Source of the DNA: Blastocladiella britannica
Taxonomy: Eukaryota > Blastocladiomycota > Blastocladiomycetes > Blastocladiales > Blastocladiaceae
Direction: 5' to 3'
DNA: 15,765 nt
Assembly: GCA_025349905.2 (NCBI GenBank)
Contig: MU624892.1
Coordinates: 1-15,765, forward strand
Below the pieces are notes generated by a model. It did not search any database and was not told the DNA's origin. It saw only the letters and a program-made list of their open reading frames with translations. The position numbers and the translations under genes were made by a program. Below, in pieces: positions 1 through 8,641 of this stretch (the stretch's first letter is position 1; every line of letters starts with the position of its first letter).

Positions 1-2
1 GC

Positions 3-71
3 GTGGCGGCAGGAAGCTCGCAGGTCAAGGCGGCAGAGACGGCGGCGGCCAAGGCGGCGGCATCGCCGTAG
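3..71 (+). CDS. C-terminal tail of an unidentified upstream gene (partial)
   Basis: One frame entering at the left edge reads 22 codons rich in Ala, Lys, Gln and Ser and ends at a TAG at 69-71. A T-rich stretch (TTTTTCTTTT, 72-81) follows it. The composition resembles the Ala/Lys tail of the neighbouring V-ATPase subunit, so it could be the last exon of a + strand gene running into the window. Too little remains for family recognition. The alternative frame 1 is Arg-rich and stays open past the same point, and the tract could also be non-coding GC-rich DNA, so this is a weak call. Confidence 0.3.
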   Translation: MAAGSSQVKAAETAAAKAAASP

Positions 72-173
72 TTTTTCTTTTACGCTCCCGGAACCTAAAA
101 CGGTATCCACTCTCTGCTGCACCAGTCGCACAATTGGTGTAGCGCCCGCATAGCGGACGAGATCGCTGGTGAG

Positions 174-242
174 ATGGAAACTTTCGAAAGCCCACTCAGC
201 CGTGTGTCTGTGGGAATGAATACTTGCTTTCAAGAAAAATAA
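174..242 (+). other. Upstream ORF in the presumed V-ATPase B 5' leader
   Basis: An ATG at 174 opens a 22-codon reading frame that stops at TAA 240-242, 24 nt before the V-ATPase start at 267. A second in-frame ATG at 216 gives an 8-codon version. If transcription starts upstream of 174, ribosomes would meet these ATGs first and the uORF could lower translation of the subunit. The transcription start is unknown. An ATTGG (inverted CCAAT) at about 133-137 is the only promoter-like element I can point to nearby. Confidence 0.25.
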
Positions 243-266
243 ACTTAAGCAGAAAAAAACTCAACC

Positions 267-2088
267 ATGCCGCACGGACAGCCCACGTCCGCCGGAGCCG
301 ATCCGCGCATCTCGGCCGCCGAGGCCTTTGCCCTGCACCATGCCGCCATCACGCGCGACTACGTGCTCAAGCCCCGCCTCGACTACCGCACCGTTGCCGG
401 TGTCAATGGTCCGCTGGTCATTCTCGACAACGTCAAGGTTTATTCTTCTTCTTATTCATATCCTTGCCCGCCTTTCCATTGACGACCGTACCATATATCA
501 TTTAAACACCACAAAAGTTCCCCAAGTTCTCGGAGATCGTCGAGCTCACGCTTCCCGACGGCTCCAAGCGATCGGGCCAGGTGCTCGAGGTGGTCGGCAA
601 GAAGGCCGTGGTGCAGGTGTTCGAGGGCACCTCGGGCGTCGACGCCAAGGCCACGCACGTCGAGTTTACCGGCGACACCATGAAGATGCCCGTCTCGGAG
701 GACATGCTTGGCCGTGTGTTCAACGGTTCGGGCAAGCCGATCGACAAGGGTCCCAAGGTCTTTGCCGACGACTACCTGGATATCATGGGTATGCTTTGCC
801 TTTTCTTCTTTCGTGGTGGTAGTCGACCTCGTCAGTTTGATCATTTTGCCTCAATCGACATGATAAAAAAAGGCCAACCCATCAACCCCTCCTCGCGCGT
901 GTACCCCGAGGAAATGATCCAGACCGGCATTTCGGCCATCGACACCATGAACTCGATCGCCCGTGGCCAAAAGATCCCTATTTTCTCGGCCGCCGGTCTC
1001 CCCCACAACGAGATTGCCGCGCAGATCTGCCGCCAGGCCGGCCTTGTCCGCAAGCACGAGCTCTCCAAGGGCGTCTTGGACGACCACGAAGACAACTTTG
1101 CCATTGTCTTTGGTGCCATGGGTGTATGTTTTTTTCTTTTTTCCTCTCTTTTAAGAGGACTTGGCTAACGATACTCGCTAAATGGAAAAAAAAAAAAAAG
1201 GTCAACATGGAAACCGCACGCTTCTTCAAGCAAGAGTTTGAAGAGTCGGGCTCCACCGTCTCGCTGTTCATGAACCTCGGTAACGACCCGACGATTGAGC
1301 GTATCATCACGCCGCGCCTGGCCCTGACCACCGCCGAGTACTTTGCCTACCAGCTAGAGAAGCACGTGCTGGTGATCTTGACCGACATGTCGTCGTACGC
1401 AGACGCGCTGCGTGAGGTGTCGGCCGCGCGCGAGGAAGTGCCCGGCCGTCGCGGATACCCGGGATACATGTACACTGATTTGTCGACGATCTACGAGCGC
1501 GCGGGTCGCGTCGAGGGCCGCAACGGGTCCATCACGCAGATCCCGATTCTGACGATGCCCAACGACGACATCACGCACCCGATTCCCGATCTGACGGGCT
1601 ACATTACTGAGGGCCAGATCTTTATCGACCGGCAGCTGCACAACCGCCAGATCTACCCGCCGATCAACGTGCTGCCGTCGCTGTCGCGGCTCATGAAGTC
1701 GGCGATCGGCGAGGGCATGACCCGCCGCGACCACGGCGACGTGTCCAACCAGCTGTACGCCAAGTACGCCATTGGCCGCGACGCCGCCGCCATGAAGGCC
1801 GTGGTCGGCGAGGAGGCGCTCAACGCCGAGGACAAGCTGTCGCTCGAGTTCCTGGAAAAGTTTGAGAAGCAGTTCATTGCCCAGGGCTACTACGAGTCGC
1901 GGACCATTTACGAGTCGCTCGACCTCGCGTGGTCGCTCCTGCGCGTGTTCCCCAAGGAGCTGCTCAACCGCGTCTCGCCGAAGTACATTCAAGAGTTTTA
2001 CTCTCGCGAGCGCGCGCGCTTGGCTACCTCGGGCGCAGGTGGGGCTGCCGGCGACAAGGCCGCGGCTGCTGCCACTGGTTCCGCGTAA
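267..2088 (+). CDS. VMA2: V-type proton ATPase subunit B (non-catalytic V1 subunit)
   Basis: Four exons (267-437, 518-788, 873-1123, 1201-2088) give a 526-residue protein, close to the usual 500-520. The product forms the A3B3 head of the V1 sector with subunit A and drives proton pumping into vacuoles and endosomes. Visible family features are the N-terminal beta-barrel segment with [14 protein letters not shown] (about 40-53), the nucleotide-fold segment [14 protein letters not shown] (about 186-199, the degenerate loop of a non-catalytic subunit), [19 protein letters not shown] (about 315-332) and the ATP synthase alpha/beta signature [10 protein letters not shown] (384-393). The Ala/Gly/Lys-rich C-terminus is the least conserved part. 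Introns are 80, 84 and 77 bp, with donors GTTTAT, GTATGC and GTATGT. The third ends in a poly-A run before its AG and has GCTAAC (1164-1169) as a branch-like site. The 84-bp intron has no in-frame stop, so it reads through if retained. The gene converges on the phosphodiesterase gene 83 bp downstream. Confidence 0.97.
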
Positions 2089-2171
2089 CTCTTGATCTTT
2101 CCTTGTTTTGGTTTCTCACAAATGCATGCATGCCCATCCTTTTTTTCACATTTCCTTTTTGTATTAATGGT
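2089..2171. other. Convergent 3' intergenic gap between V-ATPase B and phosphodiesterase
   Basis: Only 83 bp separate the two stop codons, so the 3' UTRs of both genes must be very short or overlap. The gap is T-rich on the + strand and holds a self-complementary ATGCATGCATGC (2122-2133). No canonical AATAAA is visible on either strand. Confidence 0.6.
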
Positions 2172-5100
2172 TTACCCACTGTCATTACTCCCGACCTGGC
2201 CACTGGCCCCTTGACTTGCGGAAGGACTCTTGCAACTGACTGCCGGGGATAGCGTGCTACCGCGCGGCATGCTGTGCAACGATGCATGGATCGGACCCGA
2301 GGTATGGATTGCGGCAGCCGATGCTGCTGTTGCCGTTGGAACTGTTGGTGGTGCGGGGAGATTGGTAGTCGACTGCCCAAACTTGACGCGCTCTGACCAC
2401 ACGTCGCGATTGTTTGCCAGCGATTGCATGATGGCAGGAACCGGCGCAAACAAGTTGAAGGCCGTGTACAGCGGCATCACCACAAAGTCGACAAACCCGA
2501 GCTGGCAACTGGGAATGTTGACCTTGTCGCGATCCTTTTGTTTTATAATGGAGATGATAAAGTCAGTTGATCAATCCGAGCGCTGTTTACATAGAATAAC
2601 AGACGAACCATAAATGGTGACACATCAAGACCAAGTCGTCGCTCAATGTCGCCCTGGCGGAAAAACTCATCCAGGATCCGCTTGTACCATACTTCGTAGA
2701 GCGACCATTCTTTTGTTGGATTCGACACGTCCGAGCACTGTCGTAATTTTTGAAGGGTCAGTATCTGTTGCATCTTGACGATGTAAAATGGAATACCCAA
2801 ACCTTCATCATCATTTTGAATAGCAGCACCCGGTCCTCTCGTGACGCATCTGGGTCCATGTTTCCTTGAATCACTCGGTTCTTGAAGATTGAAATGATGG
2901 GGAGATGCTGTTGTTGTCAAAAAGGTAGTGAGGGGTGAGCAATAAGCGATAGATCGGTCCAAGGAAATGTATACATACCTGCGAAAGATCCGTGGCCAGA
3001 ACCATTTCAATCACGAGCTCGCGGAACGCCTTGAAATCAACCTTGCTCAAACCAGCAGCAAAGTTGAGTTCTGGCTTTCGCAACAGCGCAAACGACGATG
3101 CCAGGTGGTGGTTCTCGAGGATCGCCTTGTCATTGTACAGGATGGCGCGTGGATCTTGCGTGTTGATCAGAAATCTGCGAAAAATATGATATGTGAGATT
3201 TGCCTCACATATCTTAAAAATGATACAAGTGTCGACGCACGGGTTGTTGAATCTGTCATGATCAGGGCAAAAGAAGTCAGTTTTGAGCTATAGAAGCACA
3301 AAATAGGAAAGAAGACAAACCCAGGGTGGTCATAGTCATGAATGGCAGCGGCCACCAATATCGACAACAAGTCGAGATCGCTGACGACCCTTGAGACCTC
3401 TGGCAACTGCACAAAGCAGCTGATGGTATGCAATACGTCGGCGGCATGAACTCGATTATGATAGGGCAGGTCATCGTGGTATCCAGCCTCGATGGCGGAG
3501 GAAAACGCCCAAAAACGGTCCATGGGGAGCCCAAGAGCCTCAAAAAGACCGTGGCGGCTCGCAAGCTGAAACATCAGTGTCGACAGAGGGCGGTTTGCGG
3601 TGGCATCGGCGTAGGCGAACATAGGAAAGTTGTACTCGTTGAGTCGTGCTGCGTACCACTCCAAAACTGTCGAGGCTAGGTCCGGGATGGACCGGCCAGC
3701 AATATTGGTGATGGTGCCGCTGCTTCGTGCTGCGGCAGTCATGCGACCGGATCCAGTCGTTGTTGATGCGCGGGTAGGCGCCATGGCCGTGGAAATGGCA
3801 GCCATAGCGGCACTTCCGATGCTGCCCGTTGGGTGAGTGTCATCTTCGCTGTCGTTGAGGCCGTCCGCTGTCGATCCGATAACCAATGGCAGGGCTCCAC
3901 CCGATGCACCGCCGTGGGGGAGTCCAAGGGATTGACGCCGCCCATGTGGTACCGGTAAAGACATGCGACGCTGCATCGACATGGTGATCACTGGTTCCAG
4001 AGAGAGCGAGTTGGATGCGGGCGGGACAATGGAGATTGACGCGGCGCCGGCTGACATTTCGCTTGGAGTGGGTGACGGGAGGGCGGGCGGTGGTGGAAAA
4101 AAAGCGGTCGAGGCGAGGGATGAGGCGGCAGTCCCGCTAATACTCGAGCCAGCCCCATGCACGGACGCCGGATGAGTGGCGGTCGTGCCCGTGCTTCCGG
4201 CGATGTGGGATGCGCGGCGCCGGTTCGAAATGATGCGCGACCGGGAAGACGCGGCCGCATTGGCGGCTGTAACTGTGGCAGCACCGTGTCCACCGATAGA
4301 CCCGCTTCCACCAGCAACAGTGGCTGCCGCGGCCGCAGCAGCAACAGCGCTTGCGGAGCCCACGGCCATCGGGAGCGCCGAGTCGGCCGTCTTTCGCCGC
4401 GCAATCTCTGAGAACAGCCACGCTTCCTGTTGGTCGTCGAGGCGTGCGCCGCGGTCCGAGAGGTCCTTTTCAACGTCGGGAACAAAGAGATTCGGAGACG
4501 CCAGCAGAGCCAGCGCTTGGTTGATGCGTACCGTGACCGACATGGGCAGCCCGGGCTCGCACCGCGCAGACCGCAGCAAGTCGACCGACCGCTCCAGCGG
4601 CGAGTCAAATTCTCGGAGGAGCGCTCCTCCCGCGCCACCCAGGGCAGCGTCGCCGGCAGCGTCGCCTCCGTGCATGCCTTCTGTTCGTTGAATAGCGCGC
4701 AGTTGGTGGTTCAGTTTGGTATTGGCGCGCTCCACCTCGCGCTGGGCCGCAAACTGCGTTCGCTCCACGAGTTCATGCTCATATGCAGTCACCGTCACCG
4801 TCACCCCTGTCGCAAGCAGCAGTACAGTGGATACCAGCAGCGGGAAGTAGTTGTCGGTGAAGGCAGCGCGCGGATCGAGCGATGCCGCCGCCGGGCCATG
4901 TGCCCTCACCGCTGCCCATCCATTCAAAGCAACAAAGAGAACGAGAATGAATGCACACGTGCCCACCGCATACACGAATCGGACGCGTAGCGACAGGAAG
5001 AAAGTGAAAATGAACACGCTGTGGAGCATTGCTGACACGTAAATCTGGGCATACATAGAGGCAAGGCGGGTAAGTTGTAGCGATCTTCACAATAAGTGGA

Positions 5101-6178
5101 AAAAGGACATGCCTGAGCAGTGGGCTCGACGATAAAGTATCGGATTGTCATCCCGCCACCCGCACCAATGATCATCAGCGCAGCCGATACAGCATGGATC
5201 CAGCGTGCAAATCGTAATGGTGGAACTTTGCGTGATGCAATGAGCGCGATGCTTGCAGGGAGCAAAATGGTAAATACGAGAAAGAGAGCGTCGGCGAGCT
5301 GCGAATAGCTCGTTGCACACGCCGTTGGGAAGCATGAACTGTTTTATATGTCAAATTGTGTGTATCTCCTGTACTCTCAGACATCAAAAAGATGGGGAAG
5401 CATGAACGTACCTGCAAAAGTAACCACTCGGACAAGCTTCATCCAGCTGCGAGGTTGAGATCATCCGCATGGCCGTAATGGCCGAGAATCGCGCAACATC
5501 ACCAGGTGTTTTCAAAATGCTGATGACAAAAGATCGAGGCAAAGTGAGATGTAGTGCTCAGAAGCAAAAAAAAAGGGAGTACCTGTAAATGTATAGCGCG
5601 GAGGCGAGTCCCGCCACGACAACGACACCACGCCGCCACCTGCGGATTTGCTTGACAAGCGCATATTTCAAATAGTTGCGCTCATCTTCTTCGTCCTCAA
5701 ACGCCAGAGTCCACGGGTTCAAGCCGACAGTAATTTGAGCTGGCCATCGCCGCTTCTTTGACCGTTTTTCGACAGGATGTGGCCTGAGTTTGAGGTAGGC
5801 GTCCACATCGGTTGTGGGTGTCGCCGCTGTCGATTGGACCGATATTAAGGGCGTGCTGCTGGGATCGAACGGTGCGCCACTCGTCGCAGATACGCTGCGC
5901 ACGGGCGGCGGCACGTGGCTGCTCGCGCGGATATTGACGGTGGTCACGACGGAGCCACCGTGAAATGGAGCCATCGCTGATCCTGACTTTGAAGAGCCAG
6001 CGTTCATGGCAACCCCTGCAGCGGCAGCCGCGGTGCCAGGAGCAAGCTCGATCGACGACAGCGTAAGCGGCTGCGGGAGTCCAGTTTCTTCATCGCCACC
6101 ACCAAACCATGTGCGGGGGTGCGCGGATCGCTGGCCAGAGGATGCGCTGCGCGGCGATATAAATGCCAGCACCGGCAT
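2172..6178 (-). CDS. Multi-pass membrane 3',5'-cyclic nucleotide phosphodiesterase (class I)
   Basis: Nine exons (6178-5583, 5519-5412, 5338-5113, 5044-3321, 3252-3241, 3174-2979, 2907-2803, 2737-2609, 2534-2172) join in phase to 1152 codons. Order of parts: a polar N-terminus; hydrophobic spans near 184-202, 251-270, 281-305, 311-329, 334-356 and 376-398; a Cys-rich loop between spans 1 and 2 (four Cys at 228-242); a charged, probably coiled-coil helix (about 398-428); an Ala/Ser/Gly linker (about 535-760); and the catalytic domain. Catalytic marks are HNRVHAADV (H839, H843), HDYDHPGFNNPF (H879, D880, H883), CSDVSNP (D992 metal ligand) and the invariant nucleotide-binding Gln in CQLGFVDF (Q1043). 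All expected residues are present, so it should hydrolyse cAMP and/or cGMP; I cannot tell which. The domain would face the cytosol. The start is the first ATG in frame, but the frame stays open upstream with no other ATG, so an extra 5' exon is possible. The fourth intron boundary set includes a 12-nt micro-exon, and one intron is GC-AG. Confidence 0.9.
3188..3213 (-). other. Intronic 10-bp hairpin beside the micro-exon
   Basis: GATATGTGAG (3188-3197) and its exact complement CTCACATATC (3204-3213) flank a 6-nt loop, giving a perfect 10-bp stem. It lies inside the 66-bp phosphodiesterase intron (3240-3175, minus strand). In the transcript its 3' arm contains CTCAC, the best branch-like sequence of this intron, about 19 nt before the AG. 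The stem therefore could hide the branch point or shorten the intron. The structure is seen directly; its role is inferred. Confidence 0.6.
3241..3252 (-). other. 12-nt micro-exon of the phosphodiesterase
   Basis: The family signature H-D-x-x-H-P-G-x-x-N-x-F is broken after HDYDHPG at a GTTTGT donor (3320) and resumes as FLIN after a CAG acceptor at 3175. The missing Phe-Asn-Asn-Pro is supplied only by the 12 nt ATTCAACAACCC. They have their own CAG acceptor (intron 3320-3253, 68 bp) and GTGCGT donor (intron 3240-3175, 66 bp), with both end codons split in the matching phase 2. The exon length is a multiple of three, so skipping keeps the frame but removes four residues of the metal site. Confidence 0.85.
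5045..5112 (-). other. Probable GC-AG intron in the phosphodiesterase
   Basis: Exons ending in ...PTAQ (5113) and beginning IYVS (5044) join in phase 0 through a 68-bp intron with donor CAG|GCATGT and acceptor CCCAG. No GT donor in the interval gives the right phase and continues the membrane-spanning protein. Length and the +4 T agree with the other introns in the window. A GT donor with a slightly different local protein is the alternative. Confidence 0.65.
5327..5407. repeat. 13-bp direct repeat bracketing a phosphodiesterase intron
   Basis: GGGAAGCATGAAC occurs at 5327-5339 and again at 5395-5407, 68 bp apart. On the minus strand one copy sits just inside the donor of the 73-bp intron (5411-5339). 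The other starts on the last base of the acceptor and runs into the next exon. The two copies are therefore at equivalent places at the two ends of one intron. Confidence 0.8.
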
Positions 6179-6535
6179 GACCACCCTCGTTTGCTTAATA
6201 TGTTTATGTGTCGGTTTGTCGAATCTGACCAGTCCACTAAAAATATTCGTGATCCGCTAACGTTGGGCTGTCGTTTTTGAATAGAGCTCGGCGGATCGTG
6301 CAAATGTGTCGGCGGGCGAGGGTCGGGCACGAAATGAATGATTCTATTTTGGATATTGTGGGGTGTATTTTTTTTTTTTTTTTTTTTTGATGGAATTATC
6401 TTTTATATTTGGAAGGGTATGTCGGGGATGGGAAAGTGACGGATCGTGAGTGCGAGCGTGTACTTCGCACGACTTCCCACTCTGCAACTGATCATGTGCT
6501 GACACAATTTCCCAAAGAAAAATATTTGGTAAATT
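6179..6535. promoter_or_regulatory. Divergent promoter region between phosphodiesterase and TRM1
   Basis: This 357-bp gap separates the minus-strand phosphodiesterase start from the TRM1 start and must hold both promoters. It contains a run of 21 T at 6368-6388, a poly(dA:dT) tract of the sort that keeps promoters nucleosome-free in fungi. I see no clear TATA box. A reading frame continuous with the phosphodiesterase extends leftward through much of this region without an ATG or a stop, so part of it could be coding or 5' leader. No RNA gene is recognisable. Confidence 0.6.
6368..6388 (+). repeat. Poly(T) tract, 21 nt
   Basis: An uninterrupted run of 21 T lies about 180 bp upstream of the phosphodiesterase ATG and 148 bp upstream of the TRM1 ATG. 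It is the longest homopolymer in the window and may vary in length between strains or reads. Confidence 0.9.
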
Positions 6536-8506
6536 ATGCGCTCAAGTTTACAATATTCGCTACCCCGCCGCCTCGCCCAGACCATACACCGCGCTCTGAC
6601 AACGGGCGCATCAGCAACAGCTACAAAATCAAAGGTAGCACAAAAAACAGCCATCGACAATATGGCCACCCCGAATACCGCCGAGGCCGCTCAAGGCTTG
6701 ACCACATTCGAAGAGACCGAGTACACGACCATCACCGAGGGCCAGGCAACGATCCTGTTCCCGCGCAACAACGAGGTCTTTTACAACCCCGTGCAGCAGT
6801 TCAACCGCGACATGTCGATCGCGGCCATTCGCACCTGGCGCGACATTGCACAAGAGGAGCGCTGGGCACGCTCGCTCAAGAAGGGGTACTCGCAAGCCGT
6901 TGCTACCGGCAAGACGGGCGAGGAAGTGCCGCCAGCGACGGCGGAGGAGGCGCGTGCCGCCGGCGAGTCGGCGCCGCGGTTCAAGCCAAAGATCCTGGAG
7001 GCCCTGGCCGCATCAGGCCTGCGCTCGGTGCGCTACGCGCGCGAGATTCCGGACCTGGATCACATTCTGTGCAACGATCTTGAGGTGGAGGCCGTCAAGT
7101 CCATCCAGCGCAACCTCAAGTACAATGGCATCAGCGAGGAACTGGTGGTGCCTAACAAGGGCGACGCCAAGTATGTTCTCTTATTATATCCATTTTGGGT
7201 CCTATACTCATATATTTCGTTACGTAGGGCCTTTATGTACCAGCACACGGAGCCGAGCCAGCACTACCATGTGGTAGACTTGGATCCCTATGGATCGGCA
7301 GCGCCGTTCCTGGACGGTGCCATCCAGTGTGTTGCCGATGGCGGCCTCTTGTGCATCACCTGCACCGACATGCAGGTTCTGGCCGGCACTAATTTCCCCG
7401 AAACGACGTCCGTATCTTGTTTTACATCGATCCAAAGGATGAGCTTCTTAACAGAAGTAAAGCGACAGGTTCTCAAAGTACGGCGGTGCATCCCTCCGCG
7501 CCGATTTCTGCCACGAAATGGCGTTGCGCCTGTTGCTCGGCACGCTCCTGCGCTCGGCCGCGGTGCAGCGCCGGTCTATCCAGCCGGTCCTGTCGCTCTC
7601 GATCGACTTTTACATTCGCATTTTTGTGCGCGTGCACGACCGCCCCGTCGACGCCAAGCTCACGGCCACAAAGTCATCGCTCGTGTACCTTTGCCACGGG
7701 TGCCACGACTATGTCCTGCAGCCCATGGGCCGCGTGTCGGACGACCTCAAAAAGTTTAGTGTGGCGCAGAGCGTGGTCCCCGGTGCGTGCGCGCAGTGCG
7801 GCCGCGGCTGGCACGTGGGCGGTCCCATTTACAATGGTCCGCTGCACGACGCGGCGTTTGTGTCGTCGATGCTGGGCCACGTGAAGAGCAATGCGGACGC
7901 GTACGGGACCGCCAAGCGCATGGAGGGCATGTTGACGGTGGTGTCGGAGGAGATTCACGCGCCGCTGTACCGGTCGCTGCGCGAGCTGACGTCGGGCGTG
8001 GCGTCCACGTCCATGTCGCTCTCGGACATTGGCTCGGCGCTGCTGAACGCGGGGTACGCGTTTTCGCTGACGCACGCGTGCCCGACGGGGATCAAGACGG
8101 ACGCGCCGTCGGCGTTCATCTGGGACTTGATGCGGGCGCACGTTGCGCGGCAGACAACGCCCGCCAAGGACCAGCCGGAAGGATCGGTTGCGGCGGCGAT
8201 CCGCGCACAACCGGGCTCGGGGTCGGTGATTGACTGGACCTACAACAAACTGTCCAACCCGCCCAGCCGCAAGATCAAGCTGACGCGTTTCCAGGAGAAC
8301 CCGACCAAGAACTGGGGTCCCAAGGCGCGTGCTGGCAAGAAGAGGTACCTGTTATTCATTTTTTTTGGTTGCATCGTTTTCTGACATTGACATTTTCGAA
8401 ATGGAGCAGGCCCGCGGACGGTGAGCTGAAGCAGCCCAAGACGGAGCGGAAGCGTGCGCGTGGTGCAGAGGGCAACGCTGCTGGACCGGAGACCGCAGAG
8501 CCATAA
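6536..8506 (+). CDS. TRM1: tRNA (guanine26-N2)-dimethyltransferase Trm1
   Basis: Four exons (6536-7170, 7228-7407, 7469-8344, 8410-8506) encode 595 residues. The enzyme uses S-adenosylmethionine to make m2,2-G26 in tRNAs. Family marks are EGQATILFPRNNEVFYNP (68-85), the SAM-binding segment LEALAASGLRSVRYA (about 154-168), the motif-IV DPYGS (231-235), FSKYGG (273-278), zinc-ligand pairs CHGC (C347, C350) and CAQC (C379, C382), and the C-terminal NPPSRKIKLTRF block. A TAA two codons before the first ATG fixes the 5' limit. Residues 1-42 are Arg/Ser/Ala-rich without acidic residues until near the end, as in a mitochondrial presequence, and a second in-frame ATG at 6662 starts MATPNTAE. The Lys/Arg cluster near the C-terminus (KTERKRAR) could be a nuclear signal. 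Introns are 57, 61 and 65 bp; the donor of the second is the odd GTCCGT. The gene leaves only 135 bp before the WD40 gene. Confidence 0.95.
6662..6664 (+). other. TRM1: Second in-frame start codon of TRM1 (Met43)
   Basis: Starting here removes the basic presequence and leaves the whole conserved enzyme (MATPNTAEAA...). In baker's yeast, TRM1 is known to make longer mitochondrial and shorter nuclear/cytosolic forms from alternative starts. The layout here fits that model. The context of both ATGs was read from the sequence; usage is inferred. Confidence 0.6.
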
Positions 8507-8641
8507 ATACATCCAGTGGGGAATTCCTGTCTTTGTCTCTTGAAGTCGCCACACAACAGAATCCACTGAACGGGCTCTGCCTTGTCCTCGCTCTCGCCGG
8601 GAAAATAATACCCAAAAGGCAGAAAAATAATCAAATAAGAA
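8507..8641 (+). promoter_or_regulatory. Short TRM1-WD40 intergenic region
   Basis: These 135 bp must hold the TRM1 terminator and the WD40 gene promoter. The last third is A-rich, and a TAA at 8636-8638 lies in frame just before the next ATG, which fixes that start. No TATA box or distinct motif is seen. Confidence 0.4.

Noticed and set aside
4176..4691. Long + strand open frame opposite the phosphodiesterase linker
   Set aside because: It is an Arg/Ser/Ala-rich shadow of GC-rich low-complexity coding sequence, with no family motif. The minus strand carries the conserved protein in phase.
7518..8384. Separate gene starting at the ATG at 7518
   Set aside because: The segment is the third exon of TRM1. 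The preceding FSKYGG and FCHE residues are conserved and joined by a 61-bp intron.
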